Shown here one piece after another: positions 50,721 to 59,160 of a stretch of 62,701 nucleotides of DNA (position 1 is the first letter of the stretch; each line of letters begins with the position of its first letter). The stretch is taken from positions 17,926-80,626 of the forward strand of contig JAJPXU010000156.1 of NCBI GenBank assembly GCA_021205305.1, given 5' to 3'. This DNA comes from Lachnospiraceae bacterium (GTDB taxonomy: Bacteria; Bacillota; Clostridia; Lachnospirales; Lachnospiraceae). The translations under genes and the position numbers were made by a program. The notes beneath the pieces were generated by a model. That model ran no database searches and had not been told where the DNA came from. It saw nothing but the letters and a program-made list of their open reading frames with translations.

Positions 50721-51809
50721 ATGGAAAATAGTACGAAAAGGAATCACAGACATCATCATCATCATCGGCACCATCACCGACACGGGAAATTGTACCGTAT
50801 CCGTCGGTGGTTCAGACAGAATAAGCTTCTGACATTGTTTACGCTGGCTCTTGTGTTTGTGGTTTTGAGCGGAGTTGGGCTCCTGATCCACACATCCATA
50901 ATGAATCAGTCAAAGTATCATGTAACTGTGACGAGTTCTACAGATGTAGATACTGGTTATCGGAATATTACTTATAACGGCCAGGAATATCAGTATAACA
51001 ATTTGATTACGACGATTCTTTTAATTGGTGTTGACTCTGAGGGAACATTAGAAAAGACGGCGTATACGAGTGCCCCGCAGGCCTACAGTATCAATCTGAT
51101 GATTCTGGATAAGAAAAACAGCAAGATGACGATCATGGCTCTGAACTGTGACACGATGACAGAAGTGCGGCGCTATACACGCGAAGGCACGCTGCAGGAT
51201 ACCTATACGGAACAATTGGGATATGCCTATACGTATGGCGATGGAATAGAAGTCAGTTGTGAAAATATGGTCTATTCTGTTGAAACCTTGCTGGGGGATA
51301 TTCCGGTTGATGAATACATAGCGACGAATGTTTCCACGCTTTCCTTTATTAATTCGCTGGTGAACGGAGTGACGGTGGAAGTGCCGAATGATGATCTTGC
51401 AGAGGATTATGAGGAATTCCAGGAAGGAAGTGTGGTAACCCTGGATGATTCCAATATCGAGGCGTTTCTGTGCACCAGGGATACGGATGAGGAGTTTGGC
51501 AACTTGGGTCGTATGGAAAGGGAACGCACATTTATGTTATCCTTTGTGGATCAGTTTATGGATTGCGTTTCAGATGATCTGTATGGTACCTGGGCAGAGA
51601 TAGAGAAAGTGGATGAATATGTGCTGACCAGTATCACAAAAAATAAATATTTGACGCTGGCAGATTTGTTCCTTTCGATTGATTTTGATGAATGTGAGTA
51701 TTATACACCGGAAGATGAGGATTATCTCGGAAGTCCTGATGACGAGTTTTATGTCGATGAGGAGGCGCTGCAGGAGAAAATCATAGAACTTTTCTACCTG
51801 CCTGCTTAA
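50721..51809 (+). CDS. Divergent LytR-CpsA-Psr protein with altered active site
   Basis: Membrane-anchored LCP-fold protein (362 residues). N-terminal His/Arg-rich segment (ten His in residues 9-23), one helix (about 35-57), then the LCP domain: TTILLIGVDSEG, INLMILDKKNSKMTIMALNC and a TEQLGYAYTYGDGIEVSCEN segment. In relatives I recall the loop reads L-N/S-R-D-T; here it is ALNCDTMTEV with Cys143 at the Arg position, and the usual SD/AD before the I-x-L-x strand is YS. It may not be a working phosphotransferase. Start ATG 50721 after GGAAGGAATTGAG. Confidence 0.8.
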   Translation: MENSTKRNHRHHHHHRHHHRHGKLYRIRRWFRQNKLLTLFTLALVFVVLSGVGLLIHTSIMNQSKYHVTVTSSTDVDTGYRNITYNGQEYQYNNLITTILLIGVDSEGTLEKTAYTSAPQAYSINLMILDKKNSKMTIMALNCDTMTEVRRYTREGTLQDTYTEQLGYAYTYGDGIEVSCENMVYSVETLLGDIPVDEYIATNVSTLSFINSLVNGVTVEVPNDDLAEDYEEFQEGSVVTLDDSNIEAFLCTRDTDEEFGNLGRMERERTFMLSFVDQFMDCVSDDLYGTWAEIEKVDEYVLTSITKNKYLTLADLFLSIDFDECEYYTPEDEDYLGSPDDEFYVDEEALQEKIIELFYLPA

Positions 51810-51829
51810 TCTGATTTAAGATTTTTTAA
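51807..51829 (+). terminator. Weak terminator after the LCP gene
   Basis: AATCT-GATTTA-AGATT followed by TTTTTAA; stem of five pairs only. Confidence 0.35.
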
Positions 51830-51873
51830 TTACAATAAATACATTTGTATCCCAGGAAAGGAGGGAGAGGAGT

Positions 51874-51972
51874 ATGAGAAAAAAATACGCAAGTTGTTAT
51901 GCAAACAGTGTTCACTCTATGGATGGTCCACCCTTATTGGCAGAAAGTTATGGTTATCTGTGTAGTTGCTAA
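51874..51972 (+). CDS. 32-residue peptide ending in Cys-Ser-Cys
   Basis: Short frame: MRKKYASCYANSV, then HSMDGPPLLAE, then SYGYLCSC, stop TAA. The ribosome site is unusually strong (AGGAAAGGAGGGAGAGGAGT immediately upstream). It has a basic start, an acidic/Pro middle and two cysteines at the end, with a third Cys near the N-terminus; no signal-peptide-like hydrophobic stretch. It sits between the LCP gene and the ET-repeat membrane protein, where nothing else codes. A signalling peptide, a modified-peptide precursor or a translated leader are possible; I recognise no family. Confidence 0.55.
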   Translation: MRKKYASCYANSVHSMDGPPLLAESYGYLCSC

Positions 51973-52077
51973 GCAGTAATGCCTGACGCAGTTTGATGCA
52001 GACATAGACAATGGCAGAGAGAGTCTTTTTGATGGAACTGATTTTCTTCGCCAGAGAAAGAGCAGAGGGATCCTTTT

Positions 52078-53067
52078 ATGTCAAAAGAACAACGTAGATA
52101 TAGAAAAGATAAGAATCCGTTAATCGTGGTTCTCTATAGTGTGGCAGTTGTTGCAATGGTGTTATTTATTGGCTTTTTCGTATACAGTTCAGAGATGCGG
52201 CAGAAAGCTTATAAAGAGGAAGTTCGTCTGGCTTCATTGGCAGAAACAGAGATGGCGACGGACTATCTTTTTATAGAAACAGAGACAGAAACAGAGACAG
52301 AGACGGAAATAGAGACGGAGACAGAAACAGAGACAGAGACGGAAACGGAGACAGAAACGGAGACAGAGACAGAAACAGAAACAGGTACGGAATCAGAATC
52401 TGAAACGACTGCAGAAGCGAAGAGCGAGGCAGAAGTGCGGACTGTGGCTGGTGTATCGGAGACTGGTGCATTTGTGGCTGGTACATTAGTGACGAAGCAG
52501 ACAGAGAAAACATCCGTTTCTACTCAGACGAATAATACAAATAATACGAATACTACAAATACTACAAATATTACAAATACTACAAATACTACTACTACTT
52601 CTTACGCGAATGAAACGGGCAGTAGTAAAGGGGAAGTGTATCAGTCTTCTGCGTCAGAAACTGAGACAGAGACAAAGAAAGAAACGGAAACAGAGACGGA
52701 AACAGAAACAGAAACAGAGACGGAAACTGAAACGGAATTGGTCGCTGAGGCAGTGCCAGAGACGGAAACAGAAAAGCAGCTTGCTGCTGTACCGGTGATT
52801 AAACTGACTGGGACATCCGCTGTGATCCAGGCTGGAGATACCTTTAACGCGACTTCTTATGTAGATGAGATCACATGTGATGCGGACTATATCTATTCAC
52901 TTTGGCGCCGGATTCAGGTAGAAGGCAATTATGATACCAGCACGGCGGGAACCTATGAGTTGTACTATTATGTAACAGATGCATCTGGTAATACATCGAA
53001 TCGTGTAAAATTCACACTCATTGTTCAGGATGGGGAAGAATCTGATACAGAGACCGGTGCAGAATAG
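52078..53067 (+). CDS. Membrane-anchored ET-repeat protein with Ig-like domain
   Basis: 329 residues: basic N-terminus, one membrane helix (IVVLYSVAVVAMVLFIGFFV), a first Glu-Thr repeat, a Ser/Glu segment, an Asn-Thr repeat, a second Glu-Thr repeat and a C-terminal domain VIKLTGTSAVIQAGDTFNAT ... STAGTYELYYYVTDASGN. The last domain matches the DUF5011/Cry22-like Ig pattern. A single-pass protein with the repeats outside the cell is inferred, so it may act as a wall-spanning stalk. Its Thr-Glu tract is like that of the adhesin at the window start. Confidence 0.75.
   Translation: MSKEQRRYRKDKNPLIVVLYSVAVVAMVLFIGFFVYSSEMRQKAYKEEVRLASLAETEMATDYLFIETETETETETEIETETETETETETETETETETETETGTESESETTAEAKSEAEVRTVAGVSETGAFVAGTLVTKQTEKTSVSTQTNNTNNTNTTNTTNITNTTNTTTTSYANETGSSKGEVYQSSASETETETKKETETETETETETETETETELVAEAVPETETEKQLAAVPVIKLTGTSAVIQAGDTFNATSYVDEITCDADYIYSLWRRIQVEGNYDTSTAGTYELYYYVTDASGNTSNRVKFTLIVQDGEESDTETGAE
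52276..52384 (+). repeat. GARACN hexanucleotide repeat (Glu-Thr), first block
   Basis: About 18 six-base units (GAAACA, GAGACA, GAGACG, GAAACG) coding Glu-Thr; one GAAATA variant gives Glu-Ile. Confidence 0.92.
52526..52600 (+). repeat. Asn-Thr microsatellite
   Basis: AATAC(T/G/A)-based units coding Asn-Thr and Asn-Asn-Thr; ends in ACT triplets. Confidence 0.8.
52657..52737 (+). repeat. GARACN hexanucleotide repeat (Glu-Thr), second block
   Basis: About 13 six-base units of the same type as the first block; one AAAGAA variant gives Lys-Glu. Confidence 0.9.
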
Positions 53068-53114
53068 ACTTCACAATCTATTCTGCACCCTTCCCTTATG
53101 CGCACGGCCAGCGC

Positions 53115-53152
53115 AAACGAGTAGGAGGCAGAAGACCGCCTCCTACTCGTTT
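53115..53152. terminator. Perfect hairpin between convergent genes
   Basis: AAACGAGTAGGAGGC (53115-53129) pairs at all 15 positions with GCCTCCTACTCGTTT (53138-53152). It ends transcripts from both sides, with short T-runs. Confidence 0.8.
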
Positions 53153-53160
53153 GGAATATA

Positions 53161-53508
53161 CTATAGGTTTTCTTCGTTTTCTTCGACCAGCTCATCATAC
53201 TCCAGACCATCGAGCCACTCGTCAAAGCCATCGGAAGCGGCTTCGTATTCTTCGTCGCTTTCGATATTTTCCAGAACCGGCATTCCATTCTCCTCGTGGT
53301 AACGATACAGGAATACTTCGCCGTCTTCATTGACACCCTGTTCATTCAGGGGCAGAAGGGCGATGTAGCTCTTTCCGGCAGCTTCATAGAGGGTCAGAAT
53401 CTGACACTCCAGTGTCTCGTCATTGTCCAGGGTTAGTGTGATGGTGGCGCCGCCACATTCTTCTGTACATCCCTCACAGCTGCCGCCGCAGTTTTCAAAT
53501 TCACTCAT
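53161..53508 (-). CDS. DUF1292 protein with N-terminal Cys cluster
   Basis: 115-residue acidic protein of the DUF1292/YrzB family. After MSEFENCGGSCEGCTEECGG (Cys pattern x3, x2, x3) comes the core ITLTLDNDETLECQILTLY and ALLPLNEQGVNEDGEVFLYR, ending in an acidic tail. Family members are usually encoded near ruvX and alaS; here the gene is isolated. The cysteines may bind a metal. Function unknown. Confidence 0.85.
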   Translation of the reverse strand: MSEFENCGGSCEGCTEECGGATITLTLDNDETLECQILTLYEAAGKSYIALLPLNEQGVNEDGEVFLYRYHEENGMPVLENIESDEEYEAASDGFDEWLDGLEYDELVEENEENL

Positions 53509-53597
53509 TTCTTATACCTCTCTTTTTATACGGGCCATAGCTTGCGCCTCTTTGGCATACTTTAGCAGATGCTATGGAAAATAGCAAGCAAATTATC

Positions 53598-53626
53598 TTG
53601 TTTTCTGCAAATGTTCATGTTATAGT
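53598..53626 (+). promoter_or_regulatory. Promoter of the exonuclease III gene
   Basis: TTGTTT (53598-53603), 17 bases, TATAGT (53621-53626) with extended TGT. Confidence 0.6.
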
Positions 53627-53686
53627 AAATGGAAAGAGGGAAGATTCCCACCAAAATCTGATTCAACCTGGGGAGAAAACGGATTC

Positions 53687-54439
53687 ATGAAATTGATATC
53701 GTGGAATGTGAATGGCCTGCGTGCCTGTGTACAGAAGGGGTTTCTTGACTATTTTAAAGAAGCGGACGCGGATGTGTTTTGCCTGCAGGAGACGAAGCTG
53801 CAGGCGGGGCAGATTGAATTGGAGCTGCGCCCGTATCAATATTGGAATTATGCCGTGAAGAAAGGATATTCCGGCACTGCTGTATTTACGAAAAAAGAGC
53901 CGCTTACAGTTACCTATGGCATTGGGATAGAGGAGCACGACCAGGAAGGGCGCGTGATTACGCTGGAGTATGAGGCGTTTTATCTGGTGACGGTCTATAC
54001 GCCGAATTCGAAAGATGGCCTGGCGCGGCTGCCGTACCGGATGCAGTGGGAAGACGCTTTTCTTGCTTATTTGAAGCATCTGGAGGAGAAGAAGCCGGTC
54101 ATATTCTGTGGGGATCTGAATGTGGCGCACCAGGAGATTGATCTGAAAAATCCGAAGACAAATCATAAAAACGCCGGCTTTACGGATGAGGAGAGAGGAA
54201 AGTTCACGCATCTGCTGGAAAGTGGATTTACCGATACATTCCGTTACTTTTACCCGGATCAGGAAGGAATTTACAGCTGGTGGTCGTATCGGTTCCACGC
54301 CAGGGAGAAGAACGCCGGATGGCGGATTGACTATTTCTGTGTGTCTGATTGCCTGAGGGATCGTCTTTTGGACGCGAAGATTCATACGGAGGTATTCGGA
54401 TCGGATCATTGTCCGGTGGAATTGACGGTGGATCTGTAA
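53687..54439 (+). CDS. xth: Exodeoxyribonuclease III
   Basis: AP endonuclease and 3'-5' exonuclease for base-excision repair (250 residues). EEP-fold motifs are [24 protein letters not shown] (Glu metal ligand), [24 protein letters not shown] (Asp/Asn), [20 protein letters not shown] and [13 protein letters not shown] (catalytic His). Complete. Own promoter upstream. Confidence 0.95.
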   Translation: MKLISWNVNGLRACVQKGFLDYFKEADADVFCLQETKLQAGQIELELRPYQYWNYAVKKGYSGTAVFTKKEPLTVTYGIGIEEHDQEGRVITLEYEAFYLVTVYTPNSKDGLARLPYRMQWEDAFLAYLKHLEEKKPVIFCGDLNVAHQEIDLKNPKTNHKNAGFTDEERGKFTHLLESGFTDTFRYFYPDQEGIYSWWSYRFHAREKNAGWRIDYFCVSDCLRDRLLDAKIHTEVFGSDHCPVELTVDL

Positions 54440-54587
54440 GGATGTGCGAATGAAGAAAACGCTACTTGGCCGTAACAGGCGGAAAATTGGGACGATATGC
54501 GATTGCGGCGATGAAAGCCGGAGCAGGGCATGCAAATGAAATGAGGATTGAATATACGTAAAAAACAAGAGAAAAACGGAGGACGGT

Positions 54588-56576
54588 ATGGGGGATTACG
54601 GATTTAAGATTTTGCAGGATGACAGCAGAACCCCAGGAACGAGGGTTTGCAGGGATGGAGTGCATTTTGGATTTTACGCTTCGGCGTCCGTTTGTCCGGC
54701 GCTTCTGCTTTATAAGAAGGGCAGTGAGGAAGTCGCTGCTGTGATTTCGTTTCCTGAGCCGTCTGCGCCGGGTAATTTTTACTCGATGAAGGTAAAGCTT
54801 CCGGCGGATGCGTATGAATATAATTTTCTCGACGGGGATGAGGTGGTCACAGATCCTTACGCCAGAAGACTGGCGGGAAGAGAGACGTATGGCCAGACGC
54901 CGTCCTTTTCACCGCATGGGCTGCGCGGCGCGTTTGCGACAGGAAAGTATGCGTGGGGAGAGGATAGGCTTCCGGAACTTCCCTTTCACGAGACGGTGAT
55001 GTATCATCTGCATGTCCGTGGGTTTACGATGCATAAGAATTCCGGCGTCAGGGGAAAGGGTACCTTTTCCGGCCTGCGGCGGAAGATCCCTTATTTAAAA
55101 GCGCTTGGGGTGAACCAGGTCAAGCTGATGCCGGTCTATGATTTTTCGGAACTGGAGATCCCGGAGTATCTTTTCCGGCACCAGATCCTGGAGAAAGACA
55201 GTATGGGTTCTGCGCAGCAGGATCAGATGGAGACCTGTGGGTCGGGTGCAGTGTCAAATAGTTCAGAATATATTTTGGATGAATCATCGGTTTCGCAGAG
55301 GGATATTATGGCTCACGCGTTTGAACGTCCGCATATGTCTGAGACGGACTTCCGAAAGAATTACTGGGGTTATGGGCCGGGCTTTTATTTCGCGCCGAAA
55401 GCATCCTATGCGTCTTCGGATCGCGCGGATCTTGAGTTTAAGGATCTGGTGAAAGCTTTCCATGCGAACGGGATGGAGATCATTCTGGAGTTCGCATTTG
55501 ACACGGGTACGGATATTGGAACGATCTGTGACTGCCTGAATTATTGGGCGGATGAATATCATGTGGACGGTTTTTCAATGGTTGGGCGTGATGATTTGTC
55601 TGCGGAACTGGCGAAACTGCCGCTATTTGCGAGTCGGAAGCTGATCTGCAGCTGGTTCCCGGAGAGTACCATAAGGGAAAACAGAAAAGAGCATCGGATT
55701 GCGCAGTTGAATGACGGTTTTATGAATGACGCGCGACGGCTGCTCAAAGGGGATGCGGGTATGCTTGACGCGTTCAGTTACCGGACACGTCAGAACCCGA
55801 CTGGCTGTGCGCAGATCAATTATATGACAAACCATGATGGTTTTACGATGCTGGATCTGGTTTCCTATAACATGAAATACAACGATGAGAACGGAGAGAT
55901 GGGCCGTGATGGCTCAGATTCGAATTTTAGCTGGAACTGCGGCGAGGAAGGACCATGTGCGAAGCGCAAGATTACGCAGCTTCGCCTGCAGCAGCGCAAG
56001 AACGCGTATGCGATGATGCTTCTCTCACAGGGTACGCCGATGCTGTTGGCGGGAGATGAGTTTGGCAACACGCAGCTGGGAAATAATAATCCCTGGTGTC
56101 AGGACAATGAGTGCACCTGGCTCGACTGGAGCCGCTCAAAGACGAACCGTGAACTGACCGAGTATGTCAGGCAGCTGATCGCGTTCCGGAAAAAGCACCC
56201 GATGCTGCATCAGAAAGCAGAACTGCAATGTGCGGATTACCGCTCGACCGGTTACCCGGACCTTTCTTATCATGGGGAGCGTGCCTGGTATGGGGATCTT
56301 CGCCATTCCAGTCTGCATATGGGCTGTATGTATTCCGGATTCTATGCGGGGGAACAGAGTTTTCTTTACATTGCCTGGAATTTCCACTGGGAGGAGCAGC
56401 AGTTTGCCCTGCCGCTTTTGCCGGAGCAATATTTCTGGTATCGCGTGTTCGATACGAGTCTGGCAAACAGTTTTCCGCAGCCGGACGAGCAGGAGCAGCT
56501 GACGGATGTCCGCATATTTGCCGCGCCACCGCGGACAGTCGTAGTACTGGAAGGGCGGATGTCAGAGAGCACTTGA
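54588..56576 (+). CDS. GH13 debranching-enzyme-like protein lacking catalytic residues
   Basis: 662-residue relative of glycogen-debranching GH13 enzymes (isoamylase/pullulanase). N-terminal CBM48-like part (FGFYASASVCPALLLY), barrel landmarks TVMYHLHVRGFTMHKNSG, YHVDGF and NYMTNHDGFTMLDLVSYNMK, and LLAGDEFGNTQLGNNNPWCQ. The usual DGFRFD nucleophile motif is DGFSMV (Val332 in place of Asp) and the acid/base strand is CSWFPES with no recognisable E-P-W. I recall similar divergent members in Lachnospiraceae. Possibly a glycogen-binding or scaffold protein. Confidence 0.75.
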   Translation: MGDYGFKILQDDSRTPGTRVCRDGVHFGFYASASVCPALLLYKKGSEEVAAVISFPEPSAPGNFYSMKVKLPADAYEYNFLDGDEVVTDPYARRLAGRETYGQTPSFSPHGLRGAFATGKYAWGEDRLPELPFHETVMYHLHVRGFTMHKNSGVRGKGTFSGLRRKIPYLKALGVNQVKLMPVYDFSELEIPEYLFRHQILEKDSMGSAQQDQMETCGSGAVSNSSEYILDESSVSQRDIMAHAFERPHMSETDFRKNYWGYGPGFYFAPKASYASSDRADLEFKDLVKAFHANGMEIILEFAFDTGTDIGTICDCLNYWADEYHVDGFSMVGRDDLSAELAKLPLFASRKLICSWFPESTIRENRKEHRIAQLNDGFMNDARRLLKGDAGMLDAFSYRTRQNPTGCAQINYMTNHDGFTMLDLVSYNMKYNDENGEMGRDGSDSNFSWNCGEEGPCAKRKITQLRLQQRKNAYAMMLLSQGTPMLLAGDEFGNTQLGNNNPWCQDNECTWLDWSRSKTNRELTEYVRQLIAFRKKHPMLHQKAELQCADYRSTGYPDLSYHGERAWYGDLRHSSLHMGCMYSGFYAGEQSFLYIAWNFHWEEQQFALPLLPEQYFWYRVFDTSLANSFPQPDEQEQLTDVRIFAAPPRTVVVLEGRMSEST

Positions 56577-56675
56577 AAAGCAAAAAACGTTTGAAAACAG
56601 AAAGCGCCTGAAAACAGAAAGCATCTGAAAGCAAAAAGAGCTTGAAAACAGAGGGCGCCTGAAAGCATAAAGAGC
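56573..56675 (+). repeat. 17-bp tandem repeat, six copies
   Basis: Units starting YTGAAA: one of 18 then five of 17 bases (consensus YTGAAAACAGAAAGCGC, with GCAAAAAG variants) directly after the GH13-like stop. They fill most of the gap before the DUF5662 gene. No hairpin; strongly A-rich on this strand. Confidence 0.85.
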
Positions 56676-56702
56676 GGAAATGAAAGAGAGAAGGAATACC
56701 AG

Positions 56703-57305
56703 ATGAGACGTCATCATTCCATGAATCGAGTCACATGGAGAAAGATAAAGGGACATTTAAAGACAATCACGGAACACAAGCTTTTGGTGCTGCGGCACTG
56801 TTTTCGAATCGGCCTGTATTGGCAGGGACTGACACACGATCTGTCGAAATATATGCCTACGGAACTGATAGAAGGTTTCCGCTATTACGAGGATGGGAAA
56901 AGCAGCCCGAACAATGGCGAGCGCCGGGACAAAGGCTATTCTGACGCCTGGATGCACCACAAAGGACGCAATCGTCATCATTATGAGTATTGGCTCGACT
57001 ATCGCCTGGCGGAGGATCAGGAGAAAAACCTGGGTGTTCCGTATCCTCTGCAGGCAGTGCAGATGCCGCGCAAATATGTTGCAGAGATGCTGATGGACCG
57101 CATTTCAGCCTCCAAGAATTACAATAAAGAGAACTATACACAGCATGACTCCCTGGCTTATTTTGAAAAAGGAAAAGGGCGCGCACTGATGCACCCGCAG
57201 ACCGAAAAAGAGCTGCGGGGGATGCTGCGCATTCTCGACGAGCGGGGCGAGGAGGAGCTGATGCGGTTTGTGCGGGATTATTATCTGAAAGGATATCCGA
57301 TCTGA
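56703..57305 (+). CDS. DUF5662 family protein
   Basis: 200 residues with HD-phosphohydrolase-like His/Asp patterns: HCFRIGLYWQGLTHDLSKY and MHHKGRNRHHYEYWLDY. A family known from phages and clostridia, sometimes annotated as catalase-like or HD-related; function unknown. ATG 56703 after GAGAGAAGGAATACCAG. Upstream is the 17-bp repeat; the next gene is convergent. Confidence 0.75.
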   Translation: MRRHHSMNRVTWRKIKGHLKTITEHKLLVLRHCFRIGLYWQGLTHDLSKYMPTELIEGFRYYEDGKSSPNNGERRDKGYSDAWMHHKGRNRHHYEYWLDYRLAEDQEKNLGVPYPLQAVQMPRKYVAEMLMDRISASKNYNKENYTQHDSLAYFEKGKGRALMHPQTEKELRGMLRILDERGEEELMRFVRDYYLKGYPI

Positions 57306-57342
57306 AGCCGCAGAGGGTGTTTTTGAAAACGCCCATTTACGC

Positions 57343-58647
57343 TCATTTTTTCATTTTTCTTTTTATATAACTTTGGAGCGTTTCTACAGCCGTTTTGACA
57401 CTGAGCGCAAGTTCTTTTAGCGATTTTCGATTCGAAATGCTCTTTTTCTTTCCACCTTCCTCTTTCAGATAGACCATTTCGCCATTCTCATCAATTCGTT
57501 CCAGCCGGACGTATTCCATCGAATCGGTGGGCAGACCCTGCCGGGCAAGCTCCTCTTCTACAATCCGTTTGATGATGTAATAGAGTGTCGCAAAAATCGG
57601 AACGCCGACAATCATACCGACGACGCCGAGCAGATTGCCAAACAGGAGGATGGCTACCATCACCCAGAATGCGGACACACCGGTTGAGTCACCGAGAATA
57701 CGTGGTCCGATGATGTTGCCGTCAATCTGCTGCAGAATCAGGATATAAACCGCGAAGACCAGCGCCTCCCAGGGATGGGAAAAAAGCAGCAGGACGCCGC
57801 AGGGAATCGCGCCGATAAACGGTCCGAATACGGGGATGATATTGGTCACGCCGATGACAACGCTGATCAGCAGTGCATAGTGTATTTTCAGAAACGACAG
57901 ACAGGGAAAACAGATTACACCGACGATCACGGAATCAATGATTTTCCCGGTGATAAAGCCGCTGAAAATGAGGTTTGCCTGCCGGAAAATATCGAGAATC
58001 CAGGTGGCCGCGCCTTTGTGGTGGCAGACGGCGTACAGTATTTTCTTGCTCTGACCGATGAAGCGCTCTTTGGACATCTGTGCGTAAACCAGCACAATCA
58101 GCGCGACAAACAGATTGACAATGCCGGTGATCAGTCCCAGAAAACTCTGAGTAATGGTGTTAATGGTTTTGTAGAGATTCGTATTGATCCAATCGGTAGC
58201 AGTGCTGATCATCTTGATGATAATGTCGTACACATCCGGATTCCACTCGTTTACGCGGTCAAGGTAGCTGTTGAACGTATTCTGCATACCGGGCAGGTCA
58301 CTGAGAAGACCGTTGATGGTTTCACCAAGCCGCGGTACCAGACGGCTGATGATGAGGAACAGCAAAAGGCCGATCAATACCAGGACAGCCAGGATAGTCA
58401 GAATGCGGGCTGCCGTTTGTTCTACATTGCGCTCCCGCAGTTTGCGCTCACCGAAGCGGATCAACGGATCCAGCACATAGGCCAGCCCCAGTCCGAGCCA
58501 GATCGATGCCATGGATTTAAGAATCGAGTTGAGCCCTTTTAAAATAGAAGAACCATTCAGCAACAGAAAATAAAACGCAATCACCGCCGCCAGCGTCAGA
58601 AATATGGTACAGCACCAGATCAGCGCGTTTTTCCAGGTCGATTTCAT
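57343..58647 (-). CDS. AI-2E family (TqsA/PerM) transporter
   Basis: Eight-helix membrane protein of 434 residues. GLGLAYVLDPLIRF, SGFITGKIIDSVIVGVICF and VIGVTNIIPVFGPFIGAIP are the family landmarks; the loop near GDSTGVSAFWVMVAILLFG is conserved. The basic C-terminus is long. AI-2E-family proteins export small molecules or act as Na+/H+ antiporters. Start overlaps the end of the Rrf2 gene by four bases, so it is probably regulated by it. Confidence 0.88.
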   Translation of the reverse strand: MKSTWKNALIWCCTIFLTLAAVIAFYFLLLNGSSILKGLNSILKSMASIWLGLGLAYVLDPLIRFGERKLRERNVEQTAARILTILAVLVLIGLLLFLIISRLVPRLGETINGLLSDLPGMQNTFNSYLDRVNEWNPDVYDIIIKMISTATDWINTNLYKTINTITQSFLGLITGIVNLFVALIVLVYAQMSKERFIGQSKKILYAVCHHKGAATWILDIFRQANLIFSGFITGKIIDSVIVGVICFPCLSFLKIHYALLISVVIGVTNIIPVFGPFIGAIPCGVLLLFSHPWEALVFAVYILILQQIDGNIIGPRILGDSTGVSAFWVMVAILLFGNLLGVVGMIVGVPIFATLYYIIKRIVEEELARQGLPTDSMEYVRLERIDENGEMVYLKEEGGKKKSISNRKSLKELALSVKTAVETLQSYIKRKMKK

Positions 58648-59063
58648 TTGGTTTGTTCCCCTCCATCCATCAGGTCAGCAACCGTGATTGTATAGAAAAA
58701 ATCATGAGTCAGATTGTCAAAACGCTGCCACATACGGAGCGTAGAGCAGTTCGCAGAGCGCTCACAGGGATCCGCGTCCTCCGTCAGGCAGGCAACTGGT
58801 GCGAGGGTGCCTTCCGTGAGGGAAAGAATCTCACCGACCGGGTAGTCTTTTGGCTCCCGGGTGAGACGGTAGCCGCCGCCCTTTCCGCGCAGTCCTTTTA
58901 AAAGCTTTTCCTTTACCAGGACTTTTAAGATGATTTCCAGATATTTTTCTGAGATTTCCTGCCGCGCGGCAATGTCCTTTAAAGGGATGTATTCCTCGCC
59001 CTGCTGATGTTCCGCAAGATCGACGATCACGCGCAGCGCATATCTTCCTTTTGTTGATATCAT
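58644..59063 (-). CDS. Rrf2-family regulator with three cysteines
   Basis: 139-residue winged-helix regulator: MISTKGRYALRVIVDLAEHQ, ISEKYLEIILKVLVKEKLL and GKGGGYRLTREPKDYPVGE. Cys pattern CLTEDADPCERSANC (x7, x5) suggests an Fe-S or redox switch. It is cotranscribed with the AI-2E transporter through an ATGA overlap. A palindrome lies between its promoter and start, suggesting autoregulation. It is a paralogue of the regulator at 5109. Confidence 0.9.
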   Translation of the reverse strand: MISTKGRYALRVIVDLAEHQQGEEYIPLKDIAARQEISEKYLEIILKVLVKEKLLKGLRGKGGGYRLTREPKDYPVGEILSLTEGTLAPVACLTEDADPCERSANCSTLRMWQRFDNLTHDFFYTITVADLMDGGEQTK

Positions 59064-59083
59064 GTTCGGTCAGCCCTCCGGGT

Positions 59084-59095
59084 ACAGTTAACTGT
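59084..59095 (-). promoter_or_regulatory. 12-bp palindrome, possible Rrf2 operator
   Basis: ACAGTTAACTGT is a perfect palindrome at the predicted transcription start (about 59096) of the Rrf2-transporter operon. Confidence 0.5.
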
Positions 59096-59102
59096 TTAGC
59101 TG

Positions 59103-59131
59103 ATTATAACGCAATTGGGAATCGTTTTCAA
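59103..59131 (-). promoter_or_regulatory. Promoter of the Rrf2-transporter operon
   Basis: On the minus strand TTGAAA (59131-59126), 17 bases, TATAAT (59108-59103). Confidence 0.75.
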
Positions 59132-59160
59132 TTGGATTTCAGAGTTTTCCGTTTCATCGA

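Noticed and set aside
52271-52513. Ser/Leu/Phe-rich minus-strand frame
   Set aside because: It is the reverse reading of the Glu-Thr microsatellite.
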